Of a stretch of 21,784 nucleotides of DNA, positions 1 to 7,824 are shown piece after piece. The stretch covers positions 1 to 21,784 of the forward strand of contig USEZ01000018.1 in assembly GCA_900553775.1 (NCBI GenBank), given 5' to 3'. The notes beneath the pieces were generated by a model, which made no database searches, was not told the origin of the DNA, and saw nothing but the letters and a program-made list of their open reading frames with translations. The position numbers and the translations under genes are program-made. Source of the DNA: an uncultured Slackia sp. Lineage in GTDB: Bacteria; Actinomycetota; Coriobacteriia; Coriobacteriales; Eggerthellaceae. How positions within the stretch are numbered: position 1 is the stretch's first letter; each line of letters begins with the position of its first letter.

Positions 1-568
1 AGACATTGACCGCCGAGGCGTCCACGCCGTCGGCCGCGCACAGCATGTCGACGGCCTTTTCGGCGATATGGGCCACGACGCCGCGCCATCCCGCATGCAC
101 GACGGCGAAAGAGCCCGCAGGCGACACCGCGATAATGGGCACGCAGTCGGCGAAGCAGAGAATCGCCGCCACATCGCTTGCGCGAACCACCACGCCGTCG
201 GCCCCTTCGCGGGCGCACGCCGAGCATGTTTCGACATCTTGCCTGCGCTCGCACACCACGACTCTATCGCCATGCACCTGATTCGGCTGAATCACGAAGG
301 CATCCGGCGCGCCGATGCCTTCGAGCAGGATGTCTCTGTTGCGCGAGACGCATGCGGGATCGTCGCCGACATGGCTGCCCAGATTGAACGAATCGAAGGG
401 AGGCTCGCTCACGCCGCCTGTCCGCTGCGTGAAGGCGATCCGCACGCCGGTTCTCTCGTAGAGCGCATCGTCGGTCAATGCCGCATATGAAGAAAAGCGA
501 CCCTCGGAAAGCCGAGGGAACGGCATATCGAGGGTCGCTCTATCATGCGACGAAACGCGGTTCGTCAT
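1..568 (-). CDS. pgeF: PgeF/YfiH-family peptidoglycan editing factor (polyphenol oxidase/laccase-domain), C-terminus beyond left edge
   Basis: The 189 codons visible here match the YfiH/PgeF family. Motifs in order are QRTGGVSEPPFDSFNLGSHV (residues 48-67), QVHG (97-100), FADCVP (139-144) and HAGWRG (158-163). The expected metal-binding His-Cys-His set is present as H99, C142 and H158. In E. coli the family member removes wrongly incorporated residues such as L-Ser from UDP-MurNAc precursors, so it acts in the cytoplasm alongside MurC. Older annotations call it a laccase or polyphenol oxidase. It lies 19 nt after ftsZ, a common actinobacterial arrangement. The ATG at 568 has a weak AAGG about 10 nt upstream. 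A terminator-like hairpin covers codons 10-25, so the true start may be later, for example ATG at 526 or TTG at codon 31. The family identity is firm and the start is uncertain. Confidence 0.9.
   Translation of the reverse strand, partial: MTNRVSSHDRATLDMPFPRLSEGRFSSYAALTDDALYERTGVRIAFTQRTGGVSEPPFDSFNLGSHVGDDPACVSRNRDILLEGIGAPDAFVIQPNQVHGDRVVVCERRQDVETCSACAREGADGVVVRASDVAAILCFADCVPIIAVSPAGSFAVVHAGWRGVVAHIAEKAVDMLCAADGVDASAVNV
496..539 (-). terminator. Terminator-like hairpin(s) after ftsZ, inside the 5' end of pgeF
   Basis: On the minus strand an 11-bp perfect inverted repeat (AGCGACCCTCG at 539-529, CGAGGGTCGCT at 506-496) is followed directly by TTTCTTC. A second, competing hairpin uses the same 3' arm: CCCTCGG (518-512), loop CTTT, CCGAGGG (507-501). 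Only one of the two can form at a time. The inner stem is separated from the T-run by TCGC, so the outer form is the better intrinsic terminator. The structure falls within the presumed first codons of pgeF. It may end the ftsZ transcript, or attenuate read-through into pgeF. Confidence 0.55.
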
Positions 569-587
569 AATGCATGAACCTTACGGA

Positions 588-1724
588 TTAGCGGCGGCGC
601 AGGAAGTCGGGGATGTACTCCTCGTCGGCGATGCGGGTGGATGCCGCATTGGCGGACGTGGCGACCGGAGACGTGGGATGGCTCTGGTTCGACATGTACG
701 TGTCGCGCGCCGGCGCCGTGGAGGCGAACAGGTCGTTGCGGGCGTTGTCGAAATCCATGACGGCCTGCGTGCTGCGCGAGAATCCCGTGGCGATGATGGT
801 GATGCGCACCTGATCGCCCAGGCCCTCGTCGATGATCTGGCCGTAGATGATGTTGGCGTCCTCGTCGACCACGGCTTCCATCGCGCGGGCTGCAGCGTCG
901 ACCTCGGCGAGCGTGAGCTCCGGACCGCCGGCGATGGAGAACAGGACGCGGCTTGCGCCCTGGATGGAGGCCTCGAGCAGGTTGGAGTTGATGGCCTGCG
1001 TGGCCGCGTCGAGCGCGCGGTTTTCGCCGGAGCCGTAGCCGATGCCCATCATGGCCGTGCCGGCATCCTTCATGACGGTGCGGATATCGGCGAAGTCGAG
1101 GTTGATCAGGCCGGGGATGGTGATCAGGTCGGTGACGCCCTGGATGCCCTGGCGCAGCGTGTCGTCGGCGATGCGGAACGCGTCGAGCATGGAGGTCTTT
1201 TTGTCGATGACCTCGAGCAGGCGGTCGTTGGGGATGACGATGAGCGTGTCGACCTTCTGAGAAAGCAGGTCGCAGCCCTGTTCCGCCTGGTTGCGGCGCA
1301 GGCGGCCTTCGAAGCCGAACGGCTTGGTGACGACGCCGACCGTCAGCGCGCCGATTTCCTCGCGCGCGATTTCGGCCACGACGGGAGCCGCGCCCGTGCC
1401 CGTGCCGCCGCCTTCGCCGGCGGTGACGAACACCATGTCGGCCTCGGCGAGCGCCTCGCGGATTTCCGCGCGGGACTCTTCGGCCGCCTGGCAGCCGATT
1501 TCAGGATTGGCACCGGCGCCCAGGCCGCGCGTCAGCTCTTCGCCGATATGGATGGTTTTGTCGGCGCTCGAGAGCAGCAGCGCCTGTTTGTCGGTGTTCA
1601 CCGCGATGAACTCCACGCCCTTCAGGCCGGCTTCGACCATGCGGTTGACGGCGTTGGTGCCGCCGCCGCCTACGCCCACGACCTTGATGACGGCCAGGTG
1701 CTCAGAACCAATAGTTTTAGGCAT
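588..1724 (-). CDS. ftsZ: Cell division protein FtsZ
   Basis: This encodes the tubulin-like GTPase that forms the Z-ring at midcell. The 378-residue protein has an N-terminal nucleotide-binding GVGGGGTNAVNRM (17-29) and the tubulin signature GEGGGTGTG (103-111). Glu replaces the Met of proteobacterial FtsZ, as in mycobacteria. The T7 loop NLDFADIR (208-215) supplies the catalytic D210 and D213. A Ser/Thr/Ala-rich linker (about 320-365) leads to the C-terminal peptide EEYIPDFLRRR, the docking site for partners such as SepF. I chose ATG 1724 because GGAGG lies 5 nt upstream. An in-frame ATG at 1736 would add four residues (MEDT), and that SD sits inside the extension. No ftsA is present beside it, as expected in Actinobacteria. 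The gene follows ftsQ after 181 nt, a gap large enough for its own promoter. Confidence 0.98.
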   Translation of the reverse strand: MPKTIGSEHLAVIKVVGVGGGGTNAVNRMVEAGLKGVEFIAVNTDKQALLLSSADKTIHIGEELTRGLGAGANPEIGCQAAEESRAEIREALAEADMVFVTAGEGGGTGTGAAPVVAEIAREEIGALTVGVVTKPFGFEGRLRRNQAEQGCDLLSQKVDTLIVIPNDRLLEVIDKKTSMLDAFRIADDTLRQGIQGVTDLITIPGLINLDFADIRTVMKDAGTAMMGIGYGSGENRALDAATQAINSNLLEASIQGASRVLFSIAGGPELTLAEVDAAARAMEAVVDEDANIIYGQIIDEGLGDQVRITIIATGFSRSTQAVMDFDNARNDLFASTAPARDTYMSNQSHPTSPVATSANAASTRIADEEYIPDFLRRR

Positions 1725-1820
1725 CGTATCCTCCATGCGTGCTACATCTCCAGCGCGTTTCTTTGCGTCGCATTATCTCAAACAATCCGCCGGCTATCGT
1801 TAAGAAAGCATGACAGATTC

Positions 1821-1848
1821 ACTTTACACGAAGTCATTTACATTGCAA
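1821..1848 (-). promoter_or_regulatory. Possible ftsZ promoter in the ftsQ-ftsZ gap
   Basis: The 181-nt gap between ftsQ and ftsZ is one of the few untranslated stretches in the cluster and is visibly more AT-rich than the genes beside it. On the minus strand TTGCAA (1848-1843) and TAAAGT (1826-1821) are separated by 16 nt, each matching 4 of 6 consensus bases. Internal ftsZ promoters are common in other dcw clusters. The match is modest, so this is a candidate only. Confidence 0.3.
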
Positions 1849-1905
1849 GAAACGATGCCGGGTTGAAACCCTTCATCGTCGAAGCTACACGAGATATCCC
1901 CATGG

Positions 1906-2925
1906 CTATTCCGTGCGCCAGGTGGGACTGGACGCGACGCGGACGTTGATATACGAGACTGCGTCGGGATGGTCGGCCATGATCTGCAGGCAGACGCGTT
2001 CTTTGTCCCTGATGTCCTCGGCCGCGCCGAAGGCGATCTCGACGTTGGTGTCGAGCGTGATCGTGGTGTTTTCGGTCGACGTGGCGGAAACGGTCTTCAC
2101 CCGGTCTTTCAGCTCGGTGGTAAGGCCCGTCACGATATCGAGGGCGTTGACGATGCTTTCGTCGCTGCAATACGCCCCCACCTCGGGCTTGACGCCGTAG
2201 GCCACGTCTTTGATGGCGAGGACCTCGGCTTTGTCCTCGTAGATCTTCGGGCTGATCGACGCGGCCGCCTCGCTTCCCTCCTCGGGAATCATGCACAGCC
2301 ACATGCCGTCGATCGAAAGCGCCCATTGCTCGGTCGATTTCCCCTCGTCGACGCTCACTTCGACCACCGCGCCGATTTCGCGCTCGGTCACGGCGAGGTT
2401 CAGCGTGTCGGGAAAGATGCGCTGAACGTCGACGTCGGCCACCCAGGCATCGCGCATGATGCTGCTTTCGATGGCGCCGGCGTCGACGCGCAGAAGGGTC
2501 GTATCGCTCGGGACGTTGGCGAGGCTGGTCATCTCCGACGAGGTGAGATGCTCCACGCCCGACACCGTGACCTGCTTGATGGAAAACAGGTTGGAGAAAT
2601 ACACGCCCGCGCAGGCCGCCGCCAGAACGACGAGCACGCCGATCAGAACGAACACCTTCGCCATATGGGCGCGATAGGTCCTGTCGACCCGCGCGGCGCG
2701 ACCCGACGAGGCCTGGGCGAAAGACCCGACCTTCACCGTGGAGACCCGCGGCTGGGCGCTGCCGAAATCGCGGGCCGTATAGGGCGAGACGGTGCGCGGC
2801 GACGGGCGGCCCGCCGTGCGCGGCGGGCGCGATACGCCGCGCGGTATGTTCACCTGCGACGCGGCAGGACGGCGCAGCTGAGGCGACGGACGGCGCGTCG
2901 TATGGCGGTTATTGCGCGAAGCCAA
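1906..2925 (-). CDS. ftsQ: Cell division protein FtsQ (POTRA-domain, DivIB/FtsQ family)
   Basis: This is a bitopic divisome protein linking early and late division proteins. From the TTG at 2925 it has 339 residues: a cytoplasmic Arg/Pro/Ser-rich N-terminus of about 85-90 residues, one transmembrane helix (about 90-111, KVFVLIGVLVVLAAACAGVY), and a FtsQ-type POTRA domain (about 115-185) beginning FSIKQVTVSGVEHL and containing FPDTLNLAVTERE. An extracytoplasmic beta domain ends the protein. TTG is preferred because GGAGG lies 9 nt upstream. The first in-frame ATG (2958) lies deeper in murB and lacks such a site. The chosen start overlaps the end of murB by 17 nt, which suggests translational coupling. 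The long basic N-terminus is unusual next to the short E. coli one but resembles other actinobacterial FtsQ proteins. Confidence 0.93.
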   Translation of the reverse strand: MASRNNRHTTRRPSPQLRRPAASQVNIPRGVSRPPRTAGRPSPRTVSPYTARDFGSAQPRVSTVKVGSFAQASSGRAARVDRTYRAHMAKVFVLIGVLVVLAAACAGVYFSNLFSIKQVTVSGVEHLTSSEMTSLANVPSDTTLLRVDAGAIESSIMRDAWVADVDVQRIFPDTLNLAVTEREIGAVVEVSVDEGKSTEQWALSIDGMWLCMIPEEGSEAAASISPKIYEDKAEVLAIKDVAYGVKPEVGAYCSDESIVNALDIVTGLTTELKDRVKTVSATSTENTTITLDTNVEIAFGAAEDIRDKERVCLQIMADHPDAVSYINVRVASSPTWRTE

Positions 2926-3820
2926 GGAAACGCACCTCCGGTACCAACTCGATCCCATAGCGGTCTCCGACCGCGTTTTGAACGGCGTGAATCAGGGCCA
3001 AAACTTCGACGGCTCTTGCATCTCCCCTGTTCACGATGAAATTCGCATGCAGCTCCGAAATCTGGGCGCCGCCGCATGAGGCGCCTTTCAGCCCGACGTT
3101 CTCGATCAGGCGCCCCACCGATTCGCGCTCGGGATTTCGAAACACGCTGCCGCACGAAGGAAGCGACAAGGGCTGGGTGGTGCGACGGCGCGACAAGGAT
3201 CGCTCCATGCGCATGCGAATCTGGTCGCGTTCGCCTTCCATCGTGGAAAGCTCGCATTCGAGCACGATCTCGTCATACGGCAGCGACGTCTCTCGATATC
3301 CCCAGGAGATGTCGGAGGCGTTGTAGCGGCGAAGGCCCGTGCCGGGACGCAGCGTGGTCGCCGTGCAGACGCGGCTGCCGATGTATTCGCGGCTCGTGCC
3401 GGCGTTCATCCGCAACGCCCCGCCCACCGTGCCGGGCGTGCCCACGGCGAACTCGAAGCCCGCGCGGCCGTGGGAAAACGCCTCGCGCACCACATGCGAA
3501 AGGCGGCATGCCGCGCCGACGGAAAAGCTCGCCGCCTCTTCGTTGTAGCAGCACGTCGAAAAGCCGCGGCCCAACGTGACGACGGCCCCTTCGAAGCCCT
3601 CGTCGCTGACGAGCAGGTTGCTCCCCTTTCCGACGGCTATCCACGGGATGCCCCACAGGCGCAGCGCATCGGTCGCCCTCATAAGCGACGAAAGCGTGTC
3701 GGCCTGTATGAAATAGCGGGCAGGCCCGCCGATCCGGTATGTCGTATGGCGGCTCATCGGCTCGTTCTCGAGGACGGTTCCCTCGAAATGCGGGCCGAGC
3801 TCGCGTGCGAAACTCGCCAT
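2909..3820 (-). CDS. murB: UDP-N-acetylenolpyruvoylglucosamine reductase MurB
   Basis: This FAD enzyme reduces the enolpyruvyl group of UDP-GlcNAc-enolpyruvate with NADPH to give UDP-MurNAc, the substrate of MurC. The 303-residue protein shows the FAD-binding GKGSNLLV (64-71) and VGTPGTVGGALRMNAG (126-141). The catalytic set is Y175/R176 in GYRE, the proton donor S225 in CGSVFRNP, and E295 in VPEVRFLG. The length suits the shorter MurB class. A GTG at 3829 directly follows the murC stop and would add three residues. The ATG at 3820 is preferred because AGGTG, overlapping the murC stop, lies 6 nt upstream. Either way the gene is probably coupled to murC translation. Confidence 0.97.
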   Translation of the reverse strand: MASFARELGPHFEGTVLENEPMSRHTTYRIGGPARYFIQADTLSSLMRATDALRLWGIPWIAVGKGSNLLVSDEGFEGAVVTLGRGFSTCCYNEEAASFSVGAACRLSHVVREAFSHGRAGFEFAVGTPGTVGGALRMNAGTSREYIGSRVCTATTLRPGTGLRRYNASDISWGYRETSLPYDEIVLECELSTMEGERDQIRMRMERSLSRRRTTQPLSLPSCGSVFRNPERESVGRLIENVGLKGASCGGAQISELHANFIVNRGDARAVEVLALIHAVQNAVGDRYGIELVPEVRFLGFAQ

Positions 3821-3829
3821 GCGCGACAC

Positions 3830-5215
3830 CTATCGCGCCGAAAGAGCCTCGACGATACGCGGGCCGAAGCCCGTGACGTCGCCCGCGCCCATCGTGATCA
3901 GCAGATCGCCCGGCTGAAGCCGCTCGACCACGGAAGCGACCGTGCGCTCTTTCTCGGGCACGAAAAACGCCTTGTCGACGCCCGCATGCGCGCGCACGGC
4001 ATCGCAGACAAGCGAGCCGTCCACCCCGTCGATCGGCGCTTCGCCCGCGGCATAGACGTCCATGACCGCCACTTCGTCGGCCGCGTCGAAGGCGGCCGCG
4101 AAATCGGCGGCGAGGCTTTGCGTGCGCGAATAGCGATGGGGCTGGAAGAGCACGACGACGCGCTCGAAGTCGAGCGCTTTGGCGGCGGAAAGCGTCGCGG
4201 CCACCTCGGTGGGATGGTGCGCGTAGTCGTCGACCACGGTGATTCCCGCGGCCTCGCCCACGAAATCGAACCTGCGTCGCACGCCCGAATAGCGCGCGAT
4301 TCCCGCGGCGGCGCGCTCGACGTCTTCGCCGAGCGCCCAGATGATGCTCAAAACGCCCGCGGCATTGAGCGCGTTGTGGCGGCCGGGGCTTTTCTCCAGG
4401 CGGCACGCCGTCTCGCGCCCATCGGCGAAACGCAGCGTGAACAAGGTGGCGAGGCCCTCGGTGCGGTAATCCTCGACGCGCGTGTCGCAGGATTCGCCGA
4501 AGCCGTAGGTCACCACGCGTTTCGCACTGCGCGAGGCGAGCTCGACAAGCGCGGGGTCGTCGCCGCATGCCACGATCGCGCCGTCTTCGGGAACCGACGA
4601 CATGAAGCGCAGAAACGTATCGCGGATTTCTTCGATGCCGCCCGCGTAATGGTCGAGATGGTCGGCTTCGACGTTGGTGACGAGCGCGACGTAAGGCGAC
4701 AGGTTCAAAAACGAGCCGTCGCTTTCATCGGCCTCGACCACGTAATATTCGCCCGAGCCCGACACGGCGTTGGTCTGATACGCGTCCACGATGCCGCCCA
4801 CGACGAACGTCGGCGACAGACCGAGCGCGTCGACCGCCGTGGCGAGCATGGAAGACGTCGTGGTCTTGCCGTGGGTGCCTGCGGCGGCAAGCGTCTTCTT
4901 CCCGCGACCGAGCTCGGCGAGCATGCGGGCGCGCTGCCATACCGTGATGCCGCGCTCGCGTGCCGCCGCCAACTCGGGATTGCGTTCGGGAATGGCGGTG
5001 GAAACCACCACGACGTCGCAGTCGGCGGGCACGTTGCCCGCATCGTGTCCGATGAATACGGCAATGCCCGCCTCTTCGAGCTGCTGCGTATAGCGCGACG
5101 GCCTCATGTCCGACCCGCTGACCTTCATGCCCAGGTCGGACGCCACGCGGGCGATGCCGCTCATGCCGACGCCGCCGACGCCGATAAAATGGACGCATTT
5201 CGCTTCTGAGCTCAT
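3830..5215 (-). CDS. murC: UDP-N-acetylmuramate--L-alanine ligase MurC
   Basis: This cytoplasmic ATP-dependent ligase adds the first residue, L-Ala, to UDP-MurNAc. From ATG 5215 the protein has 461 residues, typical for MurC. It shows the Rossmann-like substrate motif HFIGVGGVGMSG (9-20), the P-loop GTHGKTTT (113-120), VVEADESDGSF, NVEADHLDHY, and the C-terminal YAHHPTEV and FQPHRYSR motifs. The start is supported by AGGAG 5 nt upstream. A TTG at 5233 in the same frame lies upstream of that SD and is unlikely. MurC follows murG after 45 nt and runs straight into murB. It is the first of three Mur ligases in this window (C, D, F); the fourth, MurE, is absent. Confidence 0.98.
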   Translation of the reverse strand: MSSEAKCVHFIGVGGVGMSGIARVASDLGMKVSGSDMRPSRYTQQLEEAGIAVFIGHDAGNVPADCDVVVVSTAIPERNPELAAARERGITVWQRARMLAELGRGKKTLAAAGTHGKTTTSSMLATAVDALGLSPTFVVGGIVDAYQTNAVSGSGEYYVVEADESDGSFLNLSPYVALVTNVEADHLDHYAGGIEEIRDTFLRFMSSVPEDGAIVACGDDPALVELASRSAKRVVTYGFGESCDTRVEDYRTEGLATLFTLRFADGRETACRLEKSPGRHNALNAAGVLSIIWALGEDVERAAAGIARYSGVRRRFDFVGEAAGITVVDDYAHHPTEVAATLSAAKALDFERVVVLFQPHRYSRTQSLAADFAAAFDAADEVAVMDVYAAGEAPIDGVDGSLVCDAVRAHAGVDKAFFVPEKERTVASVVERLQPGDLLITMGAGDVTGFGPRIVEALSAR

Positions 5216-5260
5216 CAAGTCTCCTTTTTCCAAGATAGAACGAACAGCATTGTAGACGGT

Positions 5261-6361
5261 TTAGCCGGCATGCGCGACGCGGCACACAACATCCGCCAAG
5301 TTGGCCGCCGCGTCGCGGGTCTTGAACCCCGCCGCCGCCTCGTGCATCCGAGCGCGCAAGGAAGCGTCGTCTACCAGGGAAAAGAGCTTCTCTTCGAAAG
5401 AAGGGGCGTCGAGCTCGTCGTCGCGCTGCATGAACGCCGCGCCGCCTGCGACATAGGCGCGGGCATTGGTGGTCTGATGGTCTTCGGCCGCGAAGGGGAA
5501 CGGCACGAGCAGGGCGGGAAGGCCGATGGCCGATATCTCGGCAAGCGAGGTGGCGCCGGCGCGCGAGATGGCGCAGTCGGCCGCCGCCAGGGTTTCGGCC
5601 ATGCGGTCCTGATAGGGCAAAAGCATCCAGCGTTTGCGCTCTTCGTCGCCCAGCGCCAGCTCCTCTTGCACCGCGTCGAATTCCTTCGGGCCCGTGATAT
5701 GCACGACATAGAGGTTCTCGCGCGCGAGAAGGGCGTCTTTGAGCGCGCCGACCGCCCGGTTGATATGGCGCGCCCCGAGGCTGCCGCCGAACACGAGCAG
5801 CATGACCGCGTCGTCGGGTATGCCGAGCAAGGCCCTTCCCTCGGCGCGCGTCGCGTTCAGCACCGAGGCGCGCACAGGGTTGCCGGTCACGACGATTTTC
5901 GACGCGTCGGCGATGTCGCGCCCAGCCTCCTCGTAGGTCAGCGCGACGGCGCGGGCCTTCTTTCCGAGGAATTTGTTCGCCATGCCCATGACCGAATTCT
6001 GCTCGTGCATCACGAGCGGCACGCCCGAAGAGGCGGCCGCAAGCCCCACGGGAATGCAGACATAGCCGCCGAAGCCGACCACCGCATCGGGCCTGCAAGA
6101 ACGCATCCAGCGCTTCGCCTTTCCCGCCGACGCGGCGATGCGCGCCGTGGAGGTGATAAGCGTCCAGGGCTTCTGGCGGTCGAAGCCCGCCGCCTCGAAG
6201 GCGACGAATTCGATTCCCGCCTGCTTCACCAGCCTGGCCTCGACGCCTGCCGGCGTGCCTGCGTAGCAGACCTCGTGGCCTCGCGCGCGCAATTCGTCGG
6301 CAAGGGCGAGGGCGGGATTGATATGGCCGGCGGTCCCCCCGCCGGAAAGCACGATCTTCAT
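5261..6361 (-). CDS. murG: UDP-GlcNAc:undecaprenyl-PP-MurNAc-pentapeptide GlcNAc transferase MurG
   Basis: MurG is a GT-B fold glycosyltransferase on the inner membrane face. It adds GlcNAc to lipid I and so makes lipid II. The 366-residue protein has the G-loops GGGTAGHI (7-14), GFGGYV (97-102) and GGSLGA (192-197), plus HEQN (119-122), GNPVR (160-164) and the donor-binding SRAGATSLAE (266-275) and PFPFAAEDHQ (287-296). The ATG at 6361 overlaps the ftsW stop as ATGA, so its translation is probably coupled to ftsW. The frame stays open upstream through ftsW, but that extension is a shadow of ftsW and is not part of murG. Confidence 0.98.
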   Translation of the reverse strand: MKIVLSGGGTAGHINPALALADELRARGHEVCYAGTPAGVEARLVKQAGIEFVAFEAAGFDRQKPWTLITSTARIAASAGKAKRWMRSCRPDAVVGFGGYVCIPVGLAAASSGVPLVMHEQNSVMGMANKFLGKKARAVALTYEEAGRDIADASKIVVTGNPVRASVLNATRAEGRALLGIPDDAVMLLVFGGSLGARHINRAVGALKDALLARENLYVVHITGPKEFDAVQEELALGDEERKRWMLLPYQDRMAETLAAADCAISRAGATSLAEISAIGLPALLVPFPFAAEDHQTTNARAYVAGGAAFMQRDDELDAPSFEEKLFSLVDDASLRARMHEAAAGFKTRDAAANLADVVCRVAHAG

Positions 6362-7812
6362 CGTTTTCCCCTTTCGGAATCGCGTGCGCGCCGTTGCGCG
6401 CGCTCGCGCCTGTCGGCACGCGCGGCGGCGTCTTCCTCGGCACGCCTCTCGCGTCTTTTGCCGGCGAACCCTGGCAGCGAAAACGCCGTATCCCTCACGA
6501 ACGAGCGGCCCGCCGCCTTGCCGGCGCCGCGTCTTTTCGAGCCGGGCGAATCCGCATCGGAGGTTGCCGAGGATGCGCGGGCGCGCGCGGGATGTTCGAC
6601 GCGGATCACATTGAGATCGTTGCGGCGGCGCTCGTAAGGCGTCAAGACGTTCGAACCCTTCGACACCGAAAGGATGAGCCCCACCATCAGCATGGATGCA
6701 AGGATCGACGAACCGCCCGACGAAATGAACGGCAGCGGCTTGCCCGTCACCGGGAACAGCCCCGTGACCACGGCGATGTTGAGAAACGCCTGGACCACGA
6801 GCGTGACCGTCAAACCGCCCGCCATCATGGCGCCGAAGCTGTCGGGGGCGCGATGCGCGATGCGCAGACCCGCATACAGCACCACGAGGAACAGCGCGAC
6901 GACCGCAAGAGCCCCGAGCATGCCGAGCTCCTCTCCCACGATGGCGAAGATGAAGTCGTTTTCCGCCTCGGAGATGTATTGGAACTTCTCGCGCGAATTG
7001 CCGATGCCCACGCCGAAAAAGCCGCCTTCGGCCAGCGCATACAGCGATCTGATCGACTGGCGGCCCAGGCCGTAGGGGTCGCTCCACGGATCGAGCCAGA
7101 CCGCGATGCGGTCTGCGCGATAGCCCGCCAAAGAAAGCGCGCCGATGCCCACGACGACGACGAACAGCGGCCCGAGCACCTTGAGGGGGACCTCGCCGAC
7201 CCACATGACGGCGAACACGCCCATGACCACGATGATCGCCGTTCCCATGTCGGATTGGGTCACGAACAGAAAGCCGAGGGGAAGCACCACGAGCGCGAAG
7301 GCCACCAGGGCGGTCTGTCTGAAATCCCTGAACTCGTTGCGATAGGCGTAGACGATGCGGGCCGCCGCTATCACGAAGACGATCTTCGCGAGCTCGGAAG
7401 GCTGGAGGCTAAATCCCATGAAATAGATCCAGCGGGTGGCGCCGAGTGCCGAGGTGCCCATGAAATAGACCGCCAGCAGCAATGCCACGATGCAAAGCCA
7501 CGCCGCGGGAAAGCACCACCCTTGCAGCCATTTCTCATACGGCAGAAACCTCGCGATCAAAAAGGCGAGCAATCCGCCGCCCACCATGAGCACCGCCTGC
7601 TTGACCACGTACGAATAGACGCTGTTGCCGAGATTGATCGCCTCGATGCTCGATGCCGAGAAGCCCACGACCAGGCCGATCAGCGAAAGCAGTATCGTGG
7701 CGACCACCAGAAGCACGCGCGGCATCATGATTTCCGAGGGCACCCCGCGCGCATCGGCCTGTCGGCGCGCGCCCGCCCCTTCGTTGATGTCCGACGCCGT
7801 CAATCGGGCCAC
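6358..7812 (-). CDS. ftsW: Peptidoglycan glycosyltransferase FtsW (SEDS family)
   Basis: FtsW is a polytopic SEDS polymerase that builds septal glycan from lipid II in partnership with FtsI. The 484-residue protein has about ten hydrophobic segments between residues 31 and 385. SEDS motifs include FSLQPSELAK (134-143), the loop WSDPYGLGRQSIRSLYAL (243-260), EAENDFIFAI (282-291) carrying the presumed catalytic D286, and GLFPVTGKPLPFISSGGSS (351-369). A highly charged, Arg-rich cytoplasmic tail follows from about 385 to 484. The start is GTG 7812, with AGGGG about 9 nt upstream overlapping the murD stop. The gene lies 12 nt after murD and overlaps murG by 4 nt. FtsW is favoured over RodA by its place in the dcw cluster. 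Confidence 0.96.
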   Translation of the reverse strand: MARLTASDINEGAGARRQADARGVPSEIMMPRVLLVVATILLSLIGLVVGFSASSIEAINLGNSVYSYVVKQAVLMVGGGLLAFLIARFLPYEKWLQGWCFPAAWLCIVALLLAVYFMGTSALGATRWIYFMGFSLQPSELAKIVFVIAAARIVYAYRNEFRDFRQTALVAFALVVLPLGFLFVTQSDMGTAIIVVMGVFAVMWVGEVPLKVLGPLFVVVVGIGALSLAGYRADRIAVWLDPWSDPYGLGRQSIRSLYALAEGGFFGVGIGNSREKFQYISEAENDFIFAIVGEELGMLGALAVVALFLVVLYAGLRIAHRAPDSFGAMMAGGLTVTLVVQAFLNIAVVTGLFPVTGKPLPFISSGGSSILASMLMVGLILSVSKGSNVLTPYERRRNDLNVIRVEHPARARASSATSDADSPGSKRRGAGKAAGRSFVRDTAFSLPGFAGKRRERRAEEDAAARADRRERAQRRARDSERGKR

Positions 7813-7824
7813 ATCGACCAGCCC

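Noticed and set aside
6362..7204. An apparent N-terminal extension of about 280 residues on murG
   Set aside because: It is an open frame read through ftsW. MurG normally begins exactly at MKIVLSGGGTAGH, and the ATGA overlap with ftsW supports that start.
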